In this document: one piece after another, positions 1-13,138 of the stretch
Numbering within the stretch: the first letter of the stretch is position 1
Layout of the letters: every line of letters begins with the position of its first letter
Assembly (NCBI GenBank): GCA_023078685.1
Contig: JALGAS010000003.1
Location: 6,200,001-6,264,000 of the forward strand
DNA: 64,000 nucleotides
Direction: 5' to 3'
DNA from: Neopestalotiopsis rosae
Taxonomy: Eukaryota; Ascomycota; Sordariomycetes; Amphisphaeriales; Sporocadaceae
The notes under the pieces: model-generated
The model's input: the letters and a program-made list of their open reading frames with translations, nothing else
Database searches by the model: none
What the model was told of the DNA's origin: nothing
Position numbers and translations under genes: made by a program

Positions 1-3000
1 GGTTGGGTGGTGGTATAGTTTTGTGTGCCAGACAGTAGAAACAATGAAACAACCGGGTTCCGTATAAGGGACTGTGCCGAAGTAATAGTAGTGTTGGTAG
101 TAGAGAAAGATAAGATAGAAAAAATAATGTTGTCGAGGGCTTCAAAGGAATGATGGCCCTGAATCACCCAAGCTCTTACCTATGCCAAGTGAGCGATCGA
201 GGATTCGACGACGACAAGAAGATCTCGAAAGAGACTGGAAAAGAAGAGTAGTAATCCCGACCGAAGGGTTGAAAGGAACGGAGACGAGCGTCGTCCACGC
301 GTGGCCGACGGGGGATGCACGATAATAAAGGGACCTGGATTTAGTTGAGAGCAGAGCTAGACTGGTCCCTCTCTTCCGGGGGAGGCCCACGACTGATTGC
401 AAGGGCAGTCCAAAATGGAGCATTCATACCGCACTACGGATACTATGGGCGATATGCACAAGCTAGGAGTAAAAAATGCAAAGAAGAAAAACTTCGATGA
501 TGGGCAAGCAACCAACGCATGTGCAGGGTTGGGCGCTTGAACCACATGTTGGTAAAGTCACCGGTACCTGGCCTGTGTCTGGTAATTCTATGAAGGATGC
601 ACCTAATATGCTACTGGGGCAAAGGTACGCACTACCTTTGAGCGAACTGCCCATATCGGGAGTTGGACTGACTTGAACGAGCATGACTGGCTGACTGGAA
701 TCGATATCCAGGGGCACCAAGCGGAGAAGAGAATAAAAAATAATATCAAGAGAGAGAGACAGAGAGCCTGCGATCAAATGCTAGCTCTAGTCCACACCAG
801 TTGATGCGCGCCGCCTGGAGCGTCAATATCCACAAAATTAGCACAAGGGGGGCCCGGACATATCGACAGGGTAGAGCACCCCTGCTCGTCTTGGGTAAAT
901 GCGCGCCATACAACTCATTCAGGCTAGAGTGACCACACTTGCGAGCGCGCCACCCACCGTGAAGGGTGCATTCGAAGGACGTAGGGATCGGATCCCAGGG
1001 AACAACCCGAAAGACATGGACAGACATGACTGATCAGTCGTTGCACTGCAGCTTGGTTCAGAGTATCGACTTTGCAATTGCAATCTTGCATGCATTCGGT
1101 GTGAGATGTGGTCTCTTTGCTGGATCGAATCGGATCGTCTTGGGTGAAAAGGGAGAGTTCATCAGATATGTAGGCACCACTTTCGTCCCATCCATCAGAG
1201 CAGTGTTCTATTCGAGCCGGCGCGGGGAGACGACTTTTTGGGACGCACCTTTGGCACCTTGCAGGCTTGTCAATTATCGGCCCAATGCAGGTACAGGCGG
1301 CGTAGATTGTTTCGCCAAACTCTGCGCCCCCCATCCCTTGCTTTAATCATTAATGTTCCTGAATCAGAGCACAGCAGCAAACAATCTGCCACCCGTCTTT
1401 GGTCTTTCTTTACTGTACAGGTCATAGATGCACTCACCTGCAGTAGTGAAATCACTAGAAGCAATATTAATTGCAAAAATGCCCTGATGCAGCCATCCTT
1501 TTGCTCTGCACACGCATGTCTTGACAGTCTAAACACTACTTACGGCACTTGCACGTAGTAAGCTACGTATTAGTAGAGGTGGTCGTAAGCTAACTGGCTA
1601 AGCAGGAACAGCGCATCTTTGCGCGTCTTTCCGCTCCCAGACATGGCTAGCTGGCTGGTAATCCCGGAATCTGGAACGGCAGAACGGTTTGCCCAACTCG
1701 GTGTGGCTTGAGCTTGTCTTACTCGTGCTCACTTGATGACGCTTTTGTGCAAGACGAGACAAGACCAACACATCTCGACAACTGCTTCTTCCAACTGAAG
1801 CCGCCAGCTACCACAGGTAGTAATCGGGCGGTCCCTGCGAATCTGGCGACGGTGGGTACGCCTCGTTGAGTATCCGCACTTACTGCCGCCCCTAGGGATT
1901 TGTCCTCCGAAAGGCCAAGCAGCACACGCAGCCTGGCCCCAGTCAAAGCGCACCACGACCAGGGAGGCCATCACCGAATCACGGACCAGAGCGAGCCAGA
2001 CCCATCAACGTCTTTTGCTTGATCCTGCCTGCCTGTTGGCTCGCTGCTTGCTGCTTGCTCCGTCCCGGATTGCTCCCGCCACGCTGGCTCTGAATGCTGC
2101 CCATCACCTGTGTCCGACAAATCACATCGTCCTTCACCTGTTCCTCAATGGGGTTTACCCTCATCCAAGTTGGTCCAAGTCGAAACAAAGTCACAGCCAG
2201 GCGAGCAATTGTGCAGCTTGAACTCTTCTCATTGGTCGATTGTTCCAAGCAAGAATCCTGGCTTCCCGCCCAACGTTTCAGGAACCTGGGCTTGCGCAAA
2301 GACCACTCTGGTGGCCCGCGATGTGCTCCCCAATCCAGATTCATTCGTCCCTGCTGATCTTCCGGGCTGGCGAACCGGAGCTAGTACCATGAGATCTACG
2401 AATTCGTCGCTTTTTATCGCGCGCCATATTCCGTTCTTGGAAGCGCACACCTTTGGGTTGGAGAAAGCCAACTCACGTGTATGTTGGCTCTGGGTACACA
2501 ATTGCTGCCCTTCCACTGAACGACGGCTCTCAGCCAACGAACCTGATCATGCTCGATTTGAACGTTGCAAGACTCCATTCGCAAGACTCACAATGCCCAT
2601 TGCTCAAAAGGGGCTGTTCCCTCGTCCCGAACAAGCTAGGTCTGAGTGTCTCACCCCGCAAAATAGTTTCGCATAGAATGTACCTTTCATTAAAAGTGCC
2701 AGGCAAGGTTTCGTTTGATGCTGTAAACCATCTGATATTCGCATTGACAGCCTACCTGGGAATACGTATGCCCTGTAAAAGAAAGAGCAACCGATCTTTA
2801 CACCGCCCTGACGAGGATGTTGCGAACACGATTTACACCGTGAATATACTGTATGATGCTGTTCCCTCAGATTTCTAGACTATTTTTTTTTCTTTTTGCG
2901 CTCCTAGCAATTGCCACAAATGGAGAACTTCTGACTCAAGCACTTGCATGCGACCGAGTGAGCCAGCGAGCGCGAGCATCTCACCTGCGTCACGTCATGC

Positions 3001-3327
3001 AGGTACCGATACTAATTGAATTTTTTCGTCTTATACCTACCCGAAGTCGATAAAGATTGACTATCGGATTATACAAACCTTCCGGTGATTTCTCTGGTTG
3101 CTCTCCACCATCCTTGCCAAGGTTTGGCAGTATAATCACAATAGGTTCAACGTCACTTGGACAACGAAATGAGCTGCCAATTTGTGTGCGTCTGTTACGA
3201 CAAATCGTTGGTAATCAAATTTCATGGAAGAAAATGCACTGGACACTTCCCGTAAGCTGTGTCGCATTGAAACGGGGCCTATCCAGATGTGTTCATTGGA
3301 ATTAAACTCAAAAATGGAGCCTCAAAT
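1..3327. other. Gene-free left flank
   Basis: No open frame here looks like a protein. The longest (about 190 codons, + strand, from 2110) has a composition typical of chance frames, no recognisable motif, and no splice sites joining it to a neighbour. The stretch around 1980-2350 is pyrimidine-rich with CTGCTTG-type runs and an ATTGG (inverted CCAAT) near 2230, which resembles fungal promoter or leader DNA. The part next to 3327 is the 3' flank of the PWP1 gene. A long untranslated transcript or the promoter of a gene to the left cannot be excluded. Confidence 0.5.
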
Positions 3328-5004
3328 CTAGTCCTCATCCATGGAATCTCCATCCTCTTCGTCATCATCTCCCTCGTCGGAGTCGGAATCCGTGTCATCT
3401 TCCGCGACTCCCACCAGTCTGTCCTCTACATCCGAGGTCGGCTCGCCCGACATCTTGTGAGCAAAAGCCTTGCGCACGGCCGAGTTGGTGCTGGTGTCCC
3501 AGACATGCATGGTGCCTTTGCTTCCAGCAACAGCCAGGCGGAAAGCCACCTCAGCGTCCGGTGCAAAGGTTGTTGAAAACACCTTTCCAACGTCCAGGTT
3601 GCGCGTAACGACCACGGCAGGGCCGGTGGGCTGAATGTTCCAGAGCTTGACCGTCTTGTCTGTCGATCCAGTGACCATGTAGCCGGGAATGTGCTGGTTG
3701 ATATCAAACGACGAGAGTGATTCATCGTGAGCTTGCAGTGTCCAGAGCGGCTTGCTAGCTGCAGGACTCGAGGGTATGTTTCGGATATCGTGATAGTGAA
3801 TGATACCGTTCTCGGTCGAGACAAAGAAGAAGTTGGGGTCATGGGGGTCCCATCGAACGTTCTCAACATCACTCTCAACACCCCACCGGGGCATCTTTGC
3901 ATCAGGCGCACGCATATCAGCGGCCACGACGGTGCGGTCGTAACTACCACTGAGAAGAACCGTGGACTCTACCGAGTGCCATGCTAACGAACACACCTTG
4001 TCGGTGTGGTAGCTGTACGACTTGGCGCACTTTGCGGTGTTCAGATCCCAGAGTTTCACTGTCTTATCCGCGGAGGCGGAAGCCAAGAGGTTTCGGTGTT
4101 TCCGGTTGGCGGCTAACGACAGAACAGCATCGACGTGGAACTCATCGTTGGCCTTCTTTGACTTCTTCTTCTTCTTTTTCTTGTCCGCGTCAGGGCCCTT
4201 GTTGCCTTGGCCGAGGATGGCATTGGGGTACATGCAGTCGACGGTGTCCAGGTCCCAAACTTCGATATCTGGGTCCATGGTGCCGATTGCGACAAAGTTT
4301 GCTGTCGAGTCCTGGGCAACGCCCTTCTTGGCGACAGGCAGGTCGAGCCACTCGACGCAAAGGGGGATGGCAGGAAGCATAATGTCGTGGTGGACATACA
4401 TGTTGTCTGCCTCATCTTCGTAGACGTATACCTCGAGGTGTGCCAGCTCGTCTTCAACCTTGGCAGCCAAGAGAAGGTTGTCCGTAGCCAGAATCTGCAG
4501 CTCTTCGCGCTCGTCCTCATCATCGTTTTGTCCATCGGGTATCGTGATATAGGGATCCTCCTTGTTGGATTCGTAGTAGGCTAGGGACTTAACGTTGCCA
4601 AACATGTCCATCTTTTGGCCTTCAGGTTGGTCTTCGTCGTCATCATCGTAGTGCTCGAGATCGTACTCCTTCAGGTCATCATCGTCGATGTTGACGCTGC
4701 GCGAATGTTTTAGCGACGTCCCTGCAAATATGGCAGGCAATGAGTCCACTTACGCTTCTGTGGTCTTCTCGTCCGTCTTTTCTGCTCGGGTCGAGGTAAC
4801 CGCAGTACCGTTTCCAGCTGCATTGGCTTCTGCGGAAGCCTCTTCTTCCTGCGCTTCGTCTAGGTCGTCATTTGCGTCGTCAAGCTGGAGCTTCGCAAGC
4901 TCGGCGATGCGCTCGAACTCCTCGTCGTCAAAGTCATATTTTGTCGGGAAAGGCGCCGCAAACCCGCGCGGCACCCATGCGGCTGTGGTAATCATGGACG
5001 ACAT
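3328..5004 (-). CDS. pwp1: WD40 ribosome-biogenesis protein PWP1 (periodic tryptophan protein 1)
   Basis: Two exons: 5004-4754 and 4696-3328 (539 aa); the intron 4753-4697 is 57 nt. PWP1 is a nucleolar WD-repeat protein needed for pre-rRNA processing and 60S assembly. The N-terminus starts MSSMITTAAW, followed by an acidic Asp/Glu-rich segment that continues across the splice into VNIDDDDLKEYDLEHYDDDDE. A beta-propeller follows with SASADKTVKLWDLNT, SGSYDRTV and TGSTDKTVKLWN repeats, then a very acidic Asp/Glu/Ser tail ending DSMDED. A Lys-rich KKKKKKKSKK stretch in mid-protein looks like a nucleolar signal. Length fits yeast and human PWP1 (about 500-575 aa). The first AG in the intron (TTTGCAG) shifts the frame to a stop; only the second acceptor (CGCGCAG, after CTAAAAC) keeps the frame. 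The gene is divergent from PRP16. Confidence 0.92.
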
Positions 5005-5411
5005 TGCGAAGTTGGTATTTCGCAAATTCCGCAATGTGCAAGATGGCCTATCTATGCAGCAAGAGTTCCCTGCGACGACATCCAAAAATTTTGGGCAGTC
5101 CAAGAAATAATTTTAGCGGGGCAGAGTGCTTATCTTATCACAGCCCCGGTAGCTATGTCAGAGCTGTGGGTGCTCCTGAACTGGAACCTAGGCTTGACTG
5201 AAGTACGCCCCCAGTTTTGGTGTATATTCCACCGCGCAGTTCTCAAGTGCTATTCGCGTCAATCACCATAGCGAGCAGCTCGAAGCAGAATTCTTTGCTC
5301 TTTGCTCTGTAGACTCAATCGACATCTAGAACAAGTTATCACTGCTCGATAAGCTCTGCCGACCCTTCATAAATCGCCTTGTTTGTTCCGCGCATTCCTC
5401 AACCCATCGAT
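5005..5411. promoter_or_regulatory. Shared divergent promoter of pwp1 and prp16
   Basis: These 407 bp separate two divergent start codons, so the promoters and 5' leaders of both RNA-processing genes must lie here. No TATA box stands out. The + side before PRP16 contains CT-rich leader sequence (around 5290-5390). Co-regulation of a ribosome-biogenesis and a splicing factor is plausible but inferred only from position. Confidence 0.55.
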
Positions 5412-8363
5412 ATGGATCGCAATGGCGGGAACTTCAGCCCAAAGCGGCGCAAGCTCGACTTCAATCCTCTAAGATCCGATGATCGATACGCTTCCCTGCC
5501 GAACAGGTCTTCACGGCCAGGCGCCAACAAGGCGGCATCGCGCGATGCAAAGCCGAAGCAGCAGGAGTTTGACACTCCCGAACCCCTAGTGCCTGAAGAT
5601 GACCAGAACGCGCTGGACCGGGACTGGTACCTCGGCGACGAGAACGGGCACACCTTTGGCGATGAATCGCATGACCCCTTTGCCTCATATGACTCGTCTT
5701 GGGTCGAACAACGACACCGCGAGCAGGACATGGTGGAGAAAAAGGCTGGCCAGAAGCATCTGAACCACCGGCAGCTGCAACGGCAAAAGGATAATGATGC
5801 CTGGGAGACAAACCGTATGCTGACATCCGGTGTCGCGCAACGGAGGTTTGGTGACGACTTTGAGGATGACGACGAGGGAACGAGGGTGCATTTGTTAGTA
5901 CACGACCTCAAGCCCCCATTCTTGGATGGCAGGACCGTGTTCACGAAGCAACTGGATCCTGTACCAGCTGTCCGAGATTACCAAAGCGACATGGCAGTGT
6001 ACAGTCGAAAAGGTAGCCGTGTGGTCAAAGAGAGGCGACAGCAGAGAGAAAGACAACGCCAAGCACAAGAAGCTACGAATATGGCTGGCACGAATTTGGG
6101 AAATATCATGGGAGTCAAGGACGACGATGGAGATAGTGCGCTTCCGATTGCGGCGGAGGATGAAGCCGGAAAAACTGGAGGAAACAAGTTCAGTGAACAT
6201 ATGAAAAAGAACGAAGGCGCCTCCGACTTCAGCAAAAGCAAGACTCTCAGAGAACAACGAGAATATCTGCCTGCTTTTGCCGTGAGGGAAGACTTGATGA
6301 GGGTGATTTCTGATAACCAGGTCACCATTGTGGTTGGTGAAACAGGTTCGGGAAAGACGACACAGCTTGCGCAATTCTTATACGAAGATGGATACGGAAA
6401 TCGTGGCATGATTGGCTGTACACAACCTCGAAGAGTCGCAGCCATGAGCGTGGCCAAACGTGTCGCGGAAGAAATGGAGGTGAAATTGGGAAGTACTGTG
6501 GGATACGCAATCCGTTTTGAGGACTGCACAAGCGATGAGACCGTCATCAAGTATATGACTGATGGTATCTTATTAAGAGAATCACTGAACGAGCAGGATC
6601 TGGACCGATACTCCTGTGTCATTATGGACGAGGCCCATGAGAGAGCTCTGAACACGGACGTGTTGATGGGTCTTTTCAAGAAGATCTTGCAACGGCGGAC
6701 TGATCTTAAACTCATTGTCACTTCAGCCACAATGAATTCGAAGCGCTTTTCGGAATTTTTCGGTGGCGCGCCTGAATTTTTCATTCCAGGACGAACATTC
6801 CCAGTCGACATCATGTTTCATGGATCAACGGTCGAGGATTATGTTGATGCAGCGGTTCAACAAGCCCTCAGAATCCATGTTTCAATGGCAGCTGGAGACA
6901 TTCTGATCTTCATGACCGGTCAAGAAGACATTGAATGCACATGCGAACTTCTCCGGGAACGACTGGATGCACTGAATGATCCGCCAAAGTTGAGCATCCT
7001 GCCCATTTACAGTCAAATGCCAGCGGACCTTCAAGCAAAGATCTTTGATCGTGCGGCACCTGGAGTCCGCAAATGTATAGTCGCCACCAACATTGCGGAA
7101 ACAAGTTTGACAGTTGATGGTATCATGTATGTGGTAGATGCTGGCTACTCAAAACTCAAGGTGTACAACCCCCGAATGGGCATGGACACTCTACAAATCA
7201 CTCCAATCTCACAAGCAAACGCTGGCCAGCGTGCTGGACGTGCCGGCAGAACTGGTCCTGGAAAGGCCTTCCGATTGTTTACTGAAAAGGCTTTCAAGGA
7301 TGAGCTGTACACCGCAACCATTCCCGAAATTCAGCGCACGAATTTAAGCAACACAGTACTGCTGTTGAAGTCTCTCGGAGTAAGGGATCTCCTGGACTTC
7401 CATTTCATGGATCCGCCGCCTCAAGATGTGATTACTACATCACTGTTCGACTTGTGGGCTCTTGGTGCTCTGGACAACATTGGAGAGCTGACTGATCTGG
7501 GTGCAAAGATGAACGCCTTTCCCATGGACCCACCTCTGGCGAAGCTATTGATTATGTCTGAGGAATACGGCTGTAGCGAGGAAATGGTGACCATCGTTGC
7601 CATGCTTTCCGTTCCAAACGTCTTCTACCGCCCAAAGGAGCGTCAAGAAGAGTCAGATGCTGCACGTGAGAAGTTCTTTGTCCCCGAGTCAGACCACTTG
7701 ACCTATCTTCACGTATACTCTCAGTGGAGATCCAATGGCTATTCTGACGGCTGGTGCACACGCCACTTTTTGCATCCCAAGTCACTTCGCCGAGCCAAGG
7801 AGATCCGCGACCAGCTTCTTGACATCATGAAGATGCAAAAGATGGAAATGACCTCTTGCGGAACTGACTGGGACGTAATCCGAAAGTGCATCTGCTCTGG
7901 CTACTACCACCAGGCTGCAAAGGTCAAGGGTATTGGCGAATACGTGAACCTCAGAACGTCGGTCACGGTTCAATTACACCCAACTTCGGCATTGTACGGA
8001 CTCGGCTTTCTGCCCGACTACGTCGTGTATCACGAGCTCATTCTTACGAGTAAGGAATATATGTCTACTGTCACCTCGGTTGATCCACATTGGCTCGCTG
8101 AGCTTGGTGGCGTCTTTTACTCAGTGAAAGAGAAGGGATATTCGGCAAGAGAGAAGCGGGTTACCGAAACAGAGTTCAACAGGAAGATGGAAATCGAGGC
8201 GCAGATGGCAGCGGACAAGCAGAAGGAGCAAGATCGTTTGCTTGCAGAGCAGCAGCAAAGCACGGTTAAGAAAGTCGTCACCGGGACCGAGGATGAGAAG
8301 AAGATCAAGACTAGCGGTGCGGTCAAAAAGCCGGTTGTCAAAAGAAAGGGCAGAGGTTTCTAA
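5412..8363 (+). CDS. prp16: DEAH-box pre-mRNA splicing helicase Prp16 (DHX38)
   Basis: Single exon, 983 aa. Prp16 is the spliceosomal DEAH ATPase that remodels the complex after the first transesterification, before exon ligation. In order: a charged, disordered N-terminal region (about 1-270, with KRRK near the start), Walker [10 protein letters not shown] (about 308), DEAH in [12 protein letters not shown] (about 405), SAT (about 437), TNIAETSLT, the [12 protein letters not shown] motif VI (about 605), the helicase-associated domain, and an OB-fold with [17 protein letters not shown] sequence (here [11 protein letters not shown]). The C-terminus is Lys-rich. The family assignment to Prp16 rather than Prp2/22/43 rests on the [24 protein letters not shown] stretch and the N-terminal extension. 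The ATG at 5412 (MDRNGGNFS) is chosen because the frame upstream opens only from a TTG. Confidence 0.95.
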   Translation: MDRNGGNFSPKRRKLDFNPLRSDDRYASLPNRSSRPGANKAASRDAKPKQQEFDTPEPLVPEDDQNALDRDWYLGDENGHTFGDESHDPFASYDSSWVEQRHREQDMVEKKAGQKHLNHRQLQRQKDNDAWETNRMLTSGVAQRRFGDDFEDDDEGTRVHLLVHDLKPPFLDGRTVFTKQLDPVPAVRDYQSDMAVYSRKGSRVVKERRQQRERQRQAQEATNMAGTNLGNIMGVKDDDGDSALPIAAEDEAGKTGGNKFSEHMKKNEGASDFSKSKTLREQREYLPAFAVREDLMRVISDNQVTIVVGETGSGKTTQLAQFLYEDGYGNRGMIGCTQPRRVAAMSVAKRVAEEMEVKLGSTVGYAIRFEDCTSDETVIKYMTDGILLRESLNEQDLDRYSCVIMDEAHERALNTDVLMGLFKKILQRRTDLKLIVTSATMNSKRFSEFFGGAPEFFIPGRTFPVDIMFHGSTVEDYVDAAVQQALRIHVSMAAGDILIFMTGQEDIECTCELLRERLDALNDPPKLSILPIYSQMPADLQAKIFDRAAPGVRKCIVATNIAETSLTVDGIMYVVDAGYSKLKVYNPRMGMDTLQITPISQANAGQRAGRAGRTGPGKAFRLFTEKAFKDELYTATIPEIQRTNLSNTVLLLKSLGVRDLLDFHFMDPPPQDVITTSLFDLWALGALDNIGELTDLGAKMNAFPMDPPLAKLLIMSEEYGCSEEMVTIVAMLSVPNVFYRPKERQEESDAAREKFFVPESDHLTYLHVYSQWRSNGYSDGWCTRHFLHPKSLRRAKEIRDQLLDIMKMQKMEMTSCGTDWDVIRKCICSGYYHQAAKVKGIGEYVNLRTSVTVQLHPTSALYGLGFLPDYVVYHELILTSKEYMSTVTSVDPHWLAELGGVFYSVKEKGYSAREKRVTETEFNRKMEIEAQMAADKQKEQDRLLAEQQQSTVKKVVTGTEDEKKIKTSGAVKKPVVKRKGRGF

Positions 8364-8885
8364 AGCTGGTCATTGAGCACACCACATTGAATATCATACC
8401 AGATACCAAGAAATACTTGTTGATTCTACGGTCAAATACATTACTATTGCATGGGGTTGTTTTGCCGTTCTTCTCATCTACTCCTGCAGATATATTCAAA
8501 GAAAAGGAAATAAAATACCCAACAGAGCGCGACTTATTTGCAATCACGATGTATAACATGCTGAAAGAAAAATAGTTTATAGAAGAGTAGCCTAGCGCTT
8601 ATCGCTGTGCACCTAAGCAGCTTGGCGTTGAATCTCCACCAATTTAAGGCTGGGCCCGAGCTCCAACCTTTCAGCACACCTGGACACCTCATTCAGCTCC
8701 CCCGTAAACCGTGTCCAGACCCTCTATTAACGCGACACTGCAGTCCCGTATTCCCCCTTATCGCCAACTTCATCCATTCCTTTGCGCCTGCACGCCGACA
8801 ATCCAGCAGACCCTTCGATTCTTCTCCGACCCCCCATTGCGATTCCATCCTTTCGATATTTTATTCATTTCATCTTTTTGACACA
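8364..8885. promoter_or_regulatory. prp16 3' flank and dpm1 promoter/leader
   Basis: The left half is AT-rich with AAATAAAATA near 8510, a likely 3' processing region of PRP16. The right half (about 8690-8885) is strongly pyrimidine-rich with no G-rich breaks, as in fungal core promoters and 5' leaders, and ends at the DPM1 ATG. No protein-coding content. Confidence 0.5.
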
Positions 8886-9708
<823 letters not shown>

Positions 9709-9974
9709 AATTTTACCCTTGAGATGACGGAAAATGGTGGACTGTGAGCATTACACCAGCAAGGAGAGTTAGCTGGACGAATTTTGGAGATGTACAACAA
9801 AAACACGAGGACTGCCTGGCGTTAGGACGGCTTGTGTTTACATCTTCTGCTGATGATACTACTAATACATGAGGCCAAAGCAGGCCGCAATTTGCCAGTA
9901 CTCGAAGTCTTGTGTGATTTAGGTCTATGCTCAACTATTATTGTATATGACGACTTTTCTCCTGCCAACCTCCA
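9709..9974. other. Convergent 3' flanks of dpm1 and the reductase gene
   Basis: These 266 bp lie between two stop codons facing each other. They are AT-rich toward 9840-9960 and hold no gene. Both transcripts must end here, so overlapping 3' UTRs are likely. Confidence 0.5.
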
Positions 9975-10905
9975 TTACATGTTGCGACCGCCAGTGACCA
10001 TGATGGTCTGGCCAGTCACGTATGAGAACAGGGGGCTGACAATAGCCAAAATGGCACTTGCAGCCTCCGTAGGCGATCCGGGCCTCCTGAGGGGAATATC
10101 TGCGTATAGCTGAGGGCCAGCTGCTGCCTTTTGAGCCTCGGGTATACCCAGCGCAATCTTTTCACCATTGGGTCCTGTAATAAAGGCACCCTTTTCCTTG
10201 GCCTGGGTCAGCCGTGTCTCAATGTGTCCATAGGCAATGGTGTTGACCCGAACACCAAAGCTGGGTCCCCATTCCTTGGCAATGGCCTTGGTGAGACCAG
10301 TGACGCCGGCCTTGGCAAAGGCATAGTTGGCCTGGCCGGCGTTGCCGTGGACGCCGCTGGTGGATGAGATGTTGACAATGTTGCGGGGCTCCCCGTCCTT
10401 GACGCGGAAGTAAGGGGAGGCCTCGCGCACGAGCCGGAAGGGCGCCGTGCCGTGCAGCGCAACAATGGCGTCCCACTGCTTGTCGGTCGTCTTGTGGATC
10501 ACGCCGTCCCACGTGTAGCCTGCGTTGTTGACGATGATGTGTATCTTGCCGCCTCCAAATTCGGCCGCCTTGGCTACCAGTGTCTTGATGTAGGCCGAGT
10601 CCAGCATGTCGCCAGGAACCGCCAGAGCCTTGCCGCCGCCGGAGTTGATGCTGTCTGCTACGGACTGTGCCTTTGCTGCAAAGAGAGGAATGTGTAAGTA
10701 ACATGAATAATCGACATCGTATGGAAGGTAATCACGTACTGCCGTCAATGTCTGATATAATAACCTTGGCTCCCTCATTGGCAAATAGACGAGCTGCCTC
10801 AGCGCCAATGCCCTGTCCACTGCCGGTGATGATGGCTGTCTGGCCAGCAAGCAGCCCCTTGGGGAAGTTGAGCTGCCCGTATAATTGCTTCACACGATCC
10901 GCCAT
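9975..10905 (-). CDS. Short-chain dehydrogenase/reductase, FabG-like (3-oxoacyl reductase type)
   Basis: Two exons: 10905-10740 and 10675-9975 (288 aa). The 64-nt intron has donor GTACGT and acceptor TTTGCAG. Classical SDR with a Rossmann fold: nucleotide motif TGSGQGIG (about residue 28), a DIDG acid after beta-2, NNAG, the catalytic Ser in NISSTSGVHG, and YAFAK (YxxxK). The C-terminus is GQTIMVTGGRNM. The best match from memory is the fungal group annotated as 3-oxoacyl-[acyl-carrier-protein] reductase FabG-like, active on acyl-thioesters or secondary alcohols with NAD(P)H. The exact substrate cannot be read from sequence. The 20-residue N-terminal extension MADRVKQLYGQL and the lack of an obvious PTS1 tripeptide leave location open (cytosol or mitochondria). 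Confidence 0.88.
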
Positions 10906-11700
10906 GGTACTGGTATGAACTTGACTTATCAACTACTTGGTAATATGCAAATGTAATCAAGTGAATATGGGCAGAAATATGGGGAAAGGGTTCCAATTCG
11001 TCTACACCGAGTCCTCTACGACTTCATTTTATTATGACTTTCTGCGGGGCAGTTGGAGTCCTTACCCCGGATTTTCTCAAGGCTGCCGAGGTTCCCCGCG
11101 GCGTCAATCAGCTCCGGTGCCGCGGCGTATGTGTTTATTTGTCAATTGCTTTCCAGACAGCCATGTTGTAGATCATTATAAGCTCGGTATGAGATGGCAA
11201 CCTAGCTGCTCCTTTAAGTTATAGTGATTGACCCCGTTTAGTTGTAAATATGTCCCCGAGGCATCCGGATTGCCTATTACAACAGTGAAACGTACACCTA
11301 TGTAGCACTCGGAGTGTTTGTAATCACACGATGCCGCTAGTTACAGTTGCTATCTGCGTATGATGGAGGAAAATTGAAATACATTCCCGTTCTTATTGAC
11401 GAAAAGGAAATTTGACTTGCCCGACGAAAATGCAAGGACGCGGGATCTAGAATAAACAATGTTACAATATGGTCGGATAATAATGACTTTAAAGCATTGG
11501 CATGGATCTGCGATGCCCCCCTGGCGCTTGGCTAGTTCCGCTTATTGTTTACTTACTATGCGATAAGATTAAGCTAAGCTGCGAGCAAATCAACCCCGCC
11601 AAATGACAGTGCATCCAGCGGCCACATCTCCCAGTTTCTGGTTCCGCCGCCCTTCTCTTCTCTTCAATACGAGCTTGACTCGTCGTAGCATGCCTTGAGA
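10906..11700. promoter_or_regulatory. Divergent promoter region, reductase / PCI protein
   Basis: These 795 bp lie between divergent starts. They are AT-rich in the middle (11250-11500), with pyrimidine-rich leader before the right-hand ATG (11640-11690). I see no RNA gene or coding frame. Confidence 0.45.
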
Positions 11701-12702
11701 ATGCGTGGACGCGGTGGACGCGGCGGTGCCAGGGGAGGTTATCGCGGCGGCAAAGCACCATCTTCCGCCCCCTGGAGCCGCCTGAAGCCAGTCGAGCTCG
11801 ATCCGCTAGAAGCCATCGGACTGCCCTCGAAGGGCGACGACAGACTACTCGACCTCAAAACCCAAGAACGATACTATACAAAGATTGTCGAGCGCTATAT
11901 GACCTTCTGCTCCGACGCTGGCGAACGAGAAGAACTACTGCGACGATTTGCCTCCCTCAACTTGACGACACAAAATCCGTACCCCAACGACAGGGCGACG
12001 GGCACACAATTCCAATCAACGCCTCACTTGACGTCTGCGAGGCCGCATCCTCATCATGCGACCAGCGCCCCTGCCGGTGTGCCGCTCAAACCATCGGGTA
12101 TTACTAGCGATACAAAGGGTCTTTCCGACGTGCTCGCAGCCCTGAGGAAATTGCGCGAGGGCATAGTCGCCTCGAAGCGCGCCGACGACTTTGCCGTACA
12201 AGCTTACCTGTTTTGCATCCGGTTGGCGGTGCTCGTCAGAAATCCCGAGACTTACCATCCATCGATTCTACATCTCCTACGCCGCATACATCCGCGGCAT
12301 CCCATGACTAGCATGGAGACGAGCGAGGTGGTGGGCTACCTGATTCTGGACACGGCGTGCCGCCGCAGCGACCTCGCCGAGGCGTATGCCCTGCGGCACC
12401 GGTACAAGCTGCGGGACCCCAAGGTGGACGGGGTGCTGGAGGCGCTGACGCACGACAATTATATTCTGCTGAAGCGCCTGCGGATGAGCGCCGACGGACA
12501 CAAGGCCAAGCTGCTCGATTACGCCGAGGAGGCCATGCGCCGACACGCGCTCAAGTGCTTTGGTCGCGGCTACCTGAGTGTGGATTTAGCCTTTCTCGAA
12601 AAGTGCGCCGACGCCAATTGGATGGACCTGATCAGCAACGAAAAGGTCGGCTGGGAATTAGAGGGCAGCATGGTTATTATTAGAAAGGTCAAGGGCAGGT
12701 GA
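11701..12702 (+). CDS. PCI-like CSN8/PSMD8/eIF3K-family protein with RGG N-terminus
   Basis: Single exon, 333 aa. The N-terminus is a short RGG box (MRGRGGRGGARGGYRGG), as in RNA-binding proteins. A linker follows, then from about residue 140 an all-helical domain: ALRKLREGIVASKRADDF, VVGYLILDTACRRSDLAEAY, and a winged-helix-like end with FGRGYLSVDLAFLEKCADANWMDL. This resembles the CSN8/PSD8/EIF3K fold found in the COP9 signalosome, proteasome lid and eIF3, and in SAC3/GANP-type mRNA-export proteins. It is too divergent to assign to one complex; a role in RNA-protein complexes is inferred from the RGG box. The ATG at 11701 is chosen because upstream in-frame codons offer only a TTG. Confidence 0.75.
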   Translation: MRGRGGRGGARGGYRGGKAPSSAPWSRLKPVELDPLEAIGLPSKGDDRLLDLKTQERYYTKIVERYMTFCSDAGEREELLRRFASLNLTTQNPYPNDRATGTQFQSTPHLTSARPHPHHATSAPAGVPLKPSGITSDTKGLSDVLAALRKLREGIVASKRADDFAVQAYLFCIRLAVLVRNPETYHPSILHLLRRIHPRHPMTSMETSEVVGYLILDTACRRSDLAEAYALRHRYKLRDPKVDGVLEALTHDNYILLKRLRMSADGHKAKLLDYAEEAMRRHALKCFGRGYLSVDLAFLEKCADANWMDLISNEKVGWELEGSMVIIRKVKGR

Positions 12703-13138
12703 ATCATTTTGGGCTTATTTACGGGGCGGCGTTTAGGTGGTTGAAAAGGCAACACATATACCTAGGCCCCTCGGAAATATTAAATCATATGGTGCTATTC
12801 ATGGAGGTCTTTATTAGCAAAAATTACTCCTTCATCTAAGTTATTTTATGAAGAAAGCGGCATTCGAATTAACAGTTGTAATAAGTCACTATGTGTAGGT
12901 ATGTACCTGCCAGCCTCTAACTCGGAGCGCCCCATCGGCACCATGCACGTTCTATGAGTCATCACAATCCACAACAATAGTAAATTGAACTGTATTGAGG
13001 CTGGCCACGACTGTTGATTCACATTGTTCATGTCCCATTCAATCTTAGTAGCTCCGCAATGAGAAACCAAATCGTGTCCACCTTGGTCAGGCTATACAAG
13101 TCCGTATAGCGGCCTTCTCGCACCAAGCAACCTACGAC
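12703..13138. other. Intergenic, upstream of the tRNA gene
   Basis: 3' flank of the PCI protein, AT-rich at 12780-12870. Nothing coding is seen. The 50 bp just before the tRNA would include any upstream elements used by Pol III. Confidence 0.45.

Noticed and set aside
2110..2676. 188-codon open frame on the + strand
   Set aside because: No family features, random-looking composition, overlapped by other frames on both strands and without splice links.
3981..4423. Long frames antisense to PWP1
   Set aside because: They are reverse-complement shadows of the acidic and WD40-coding sequence.
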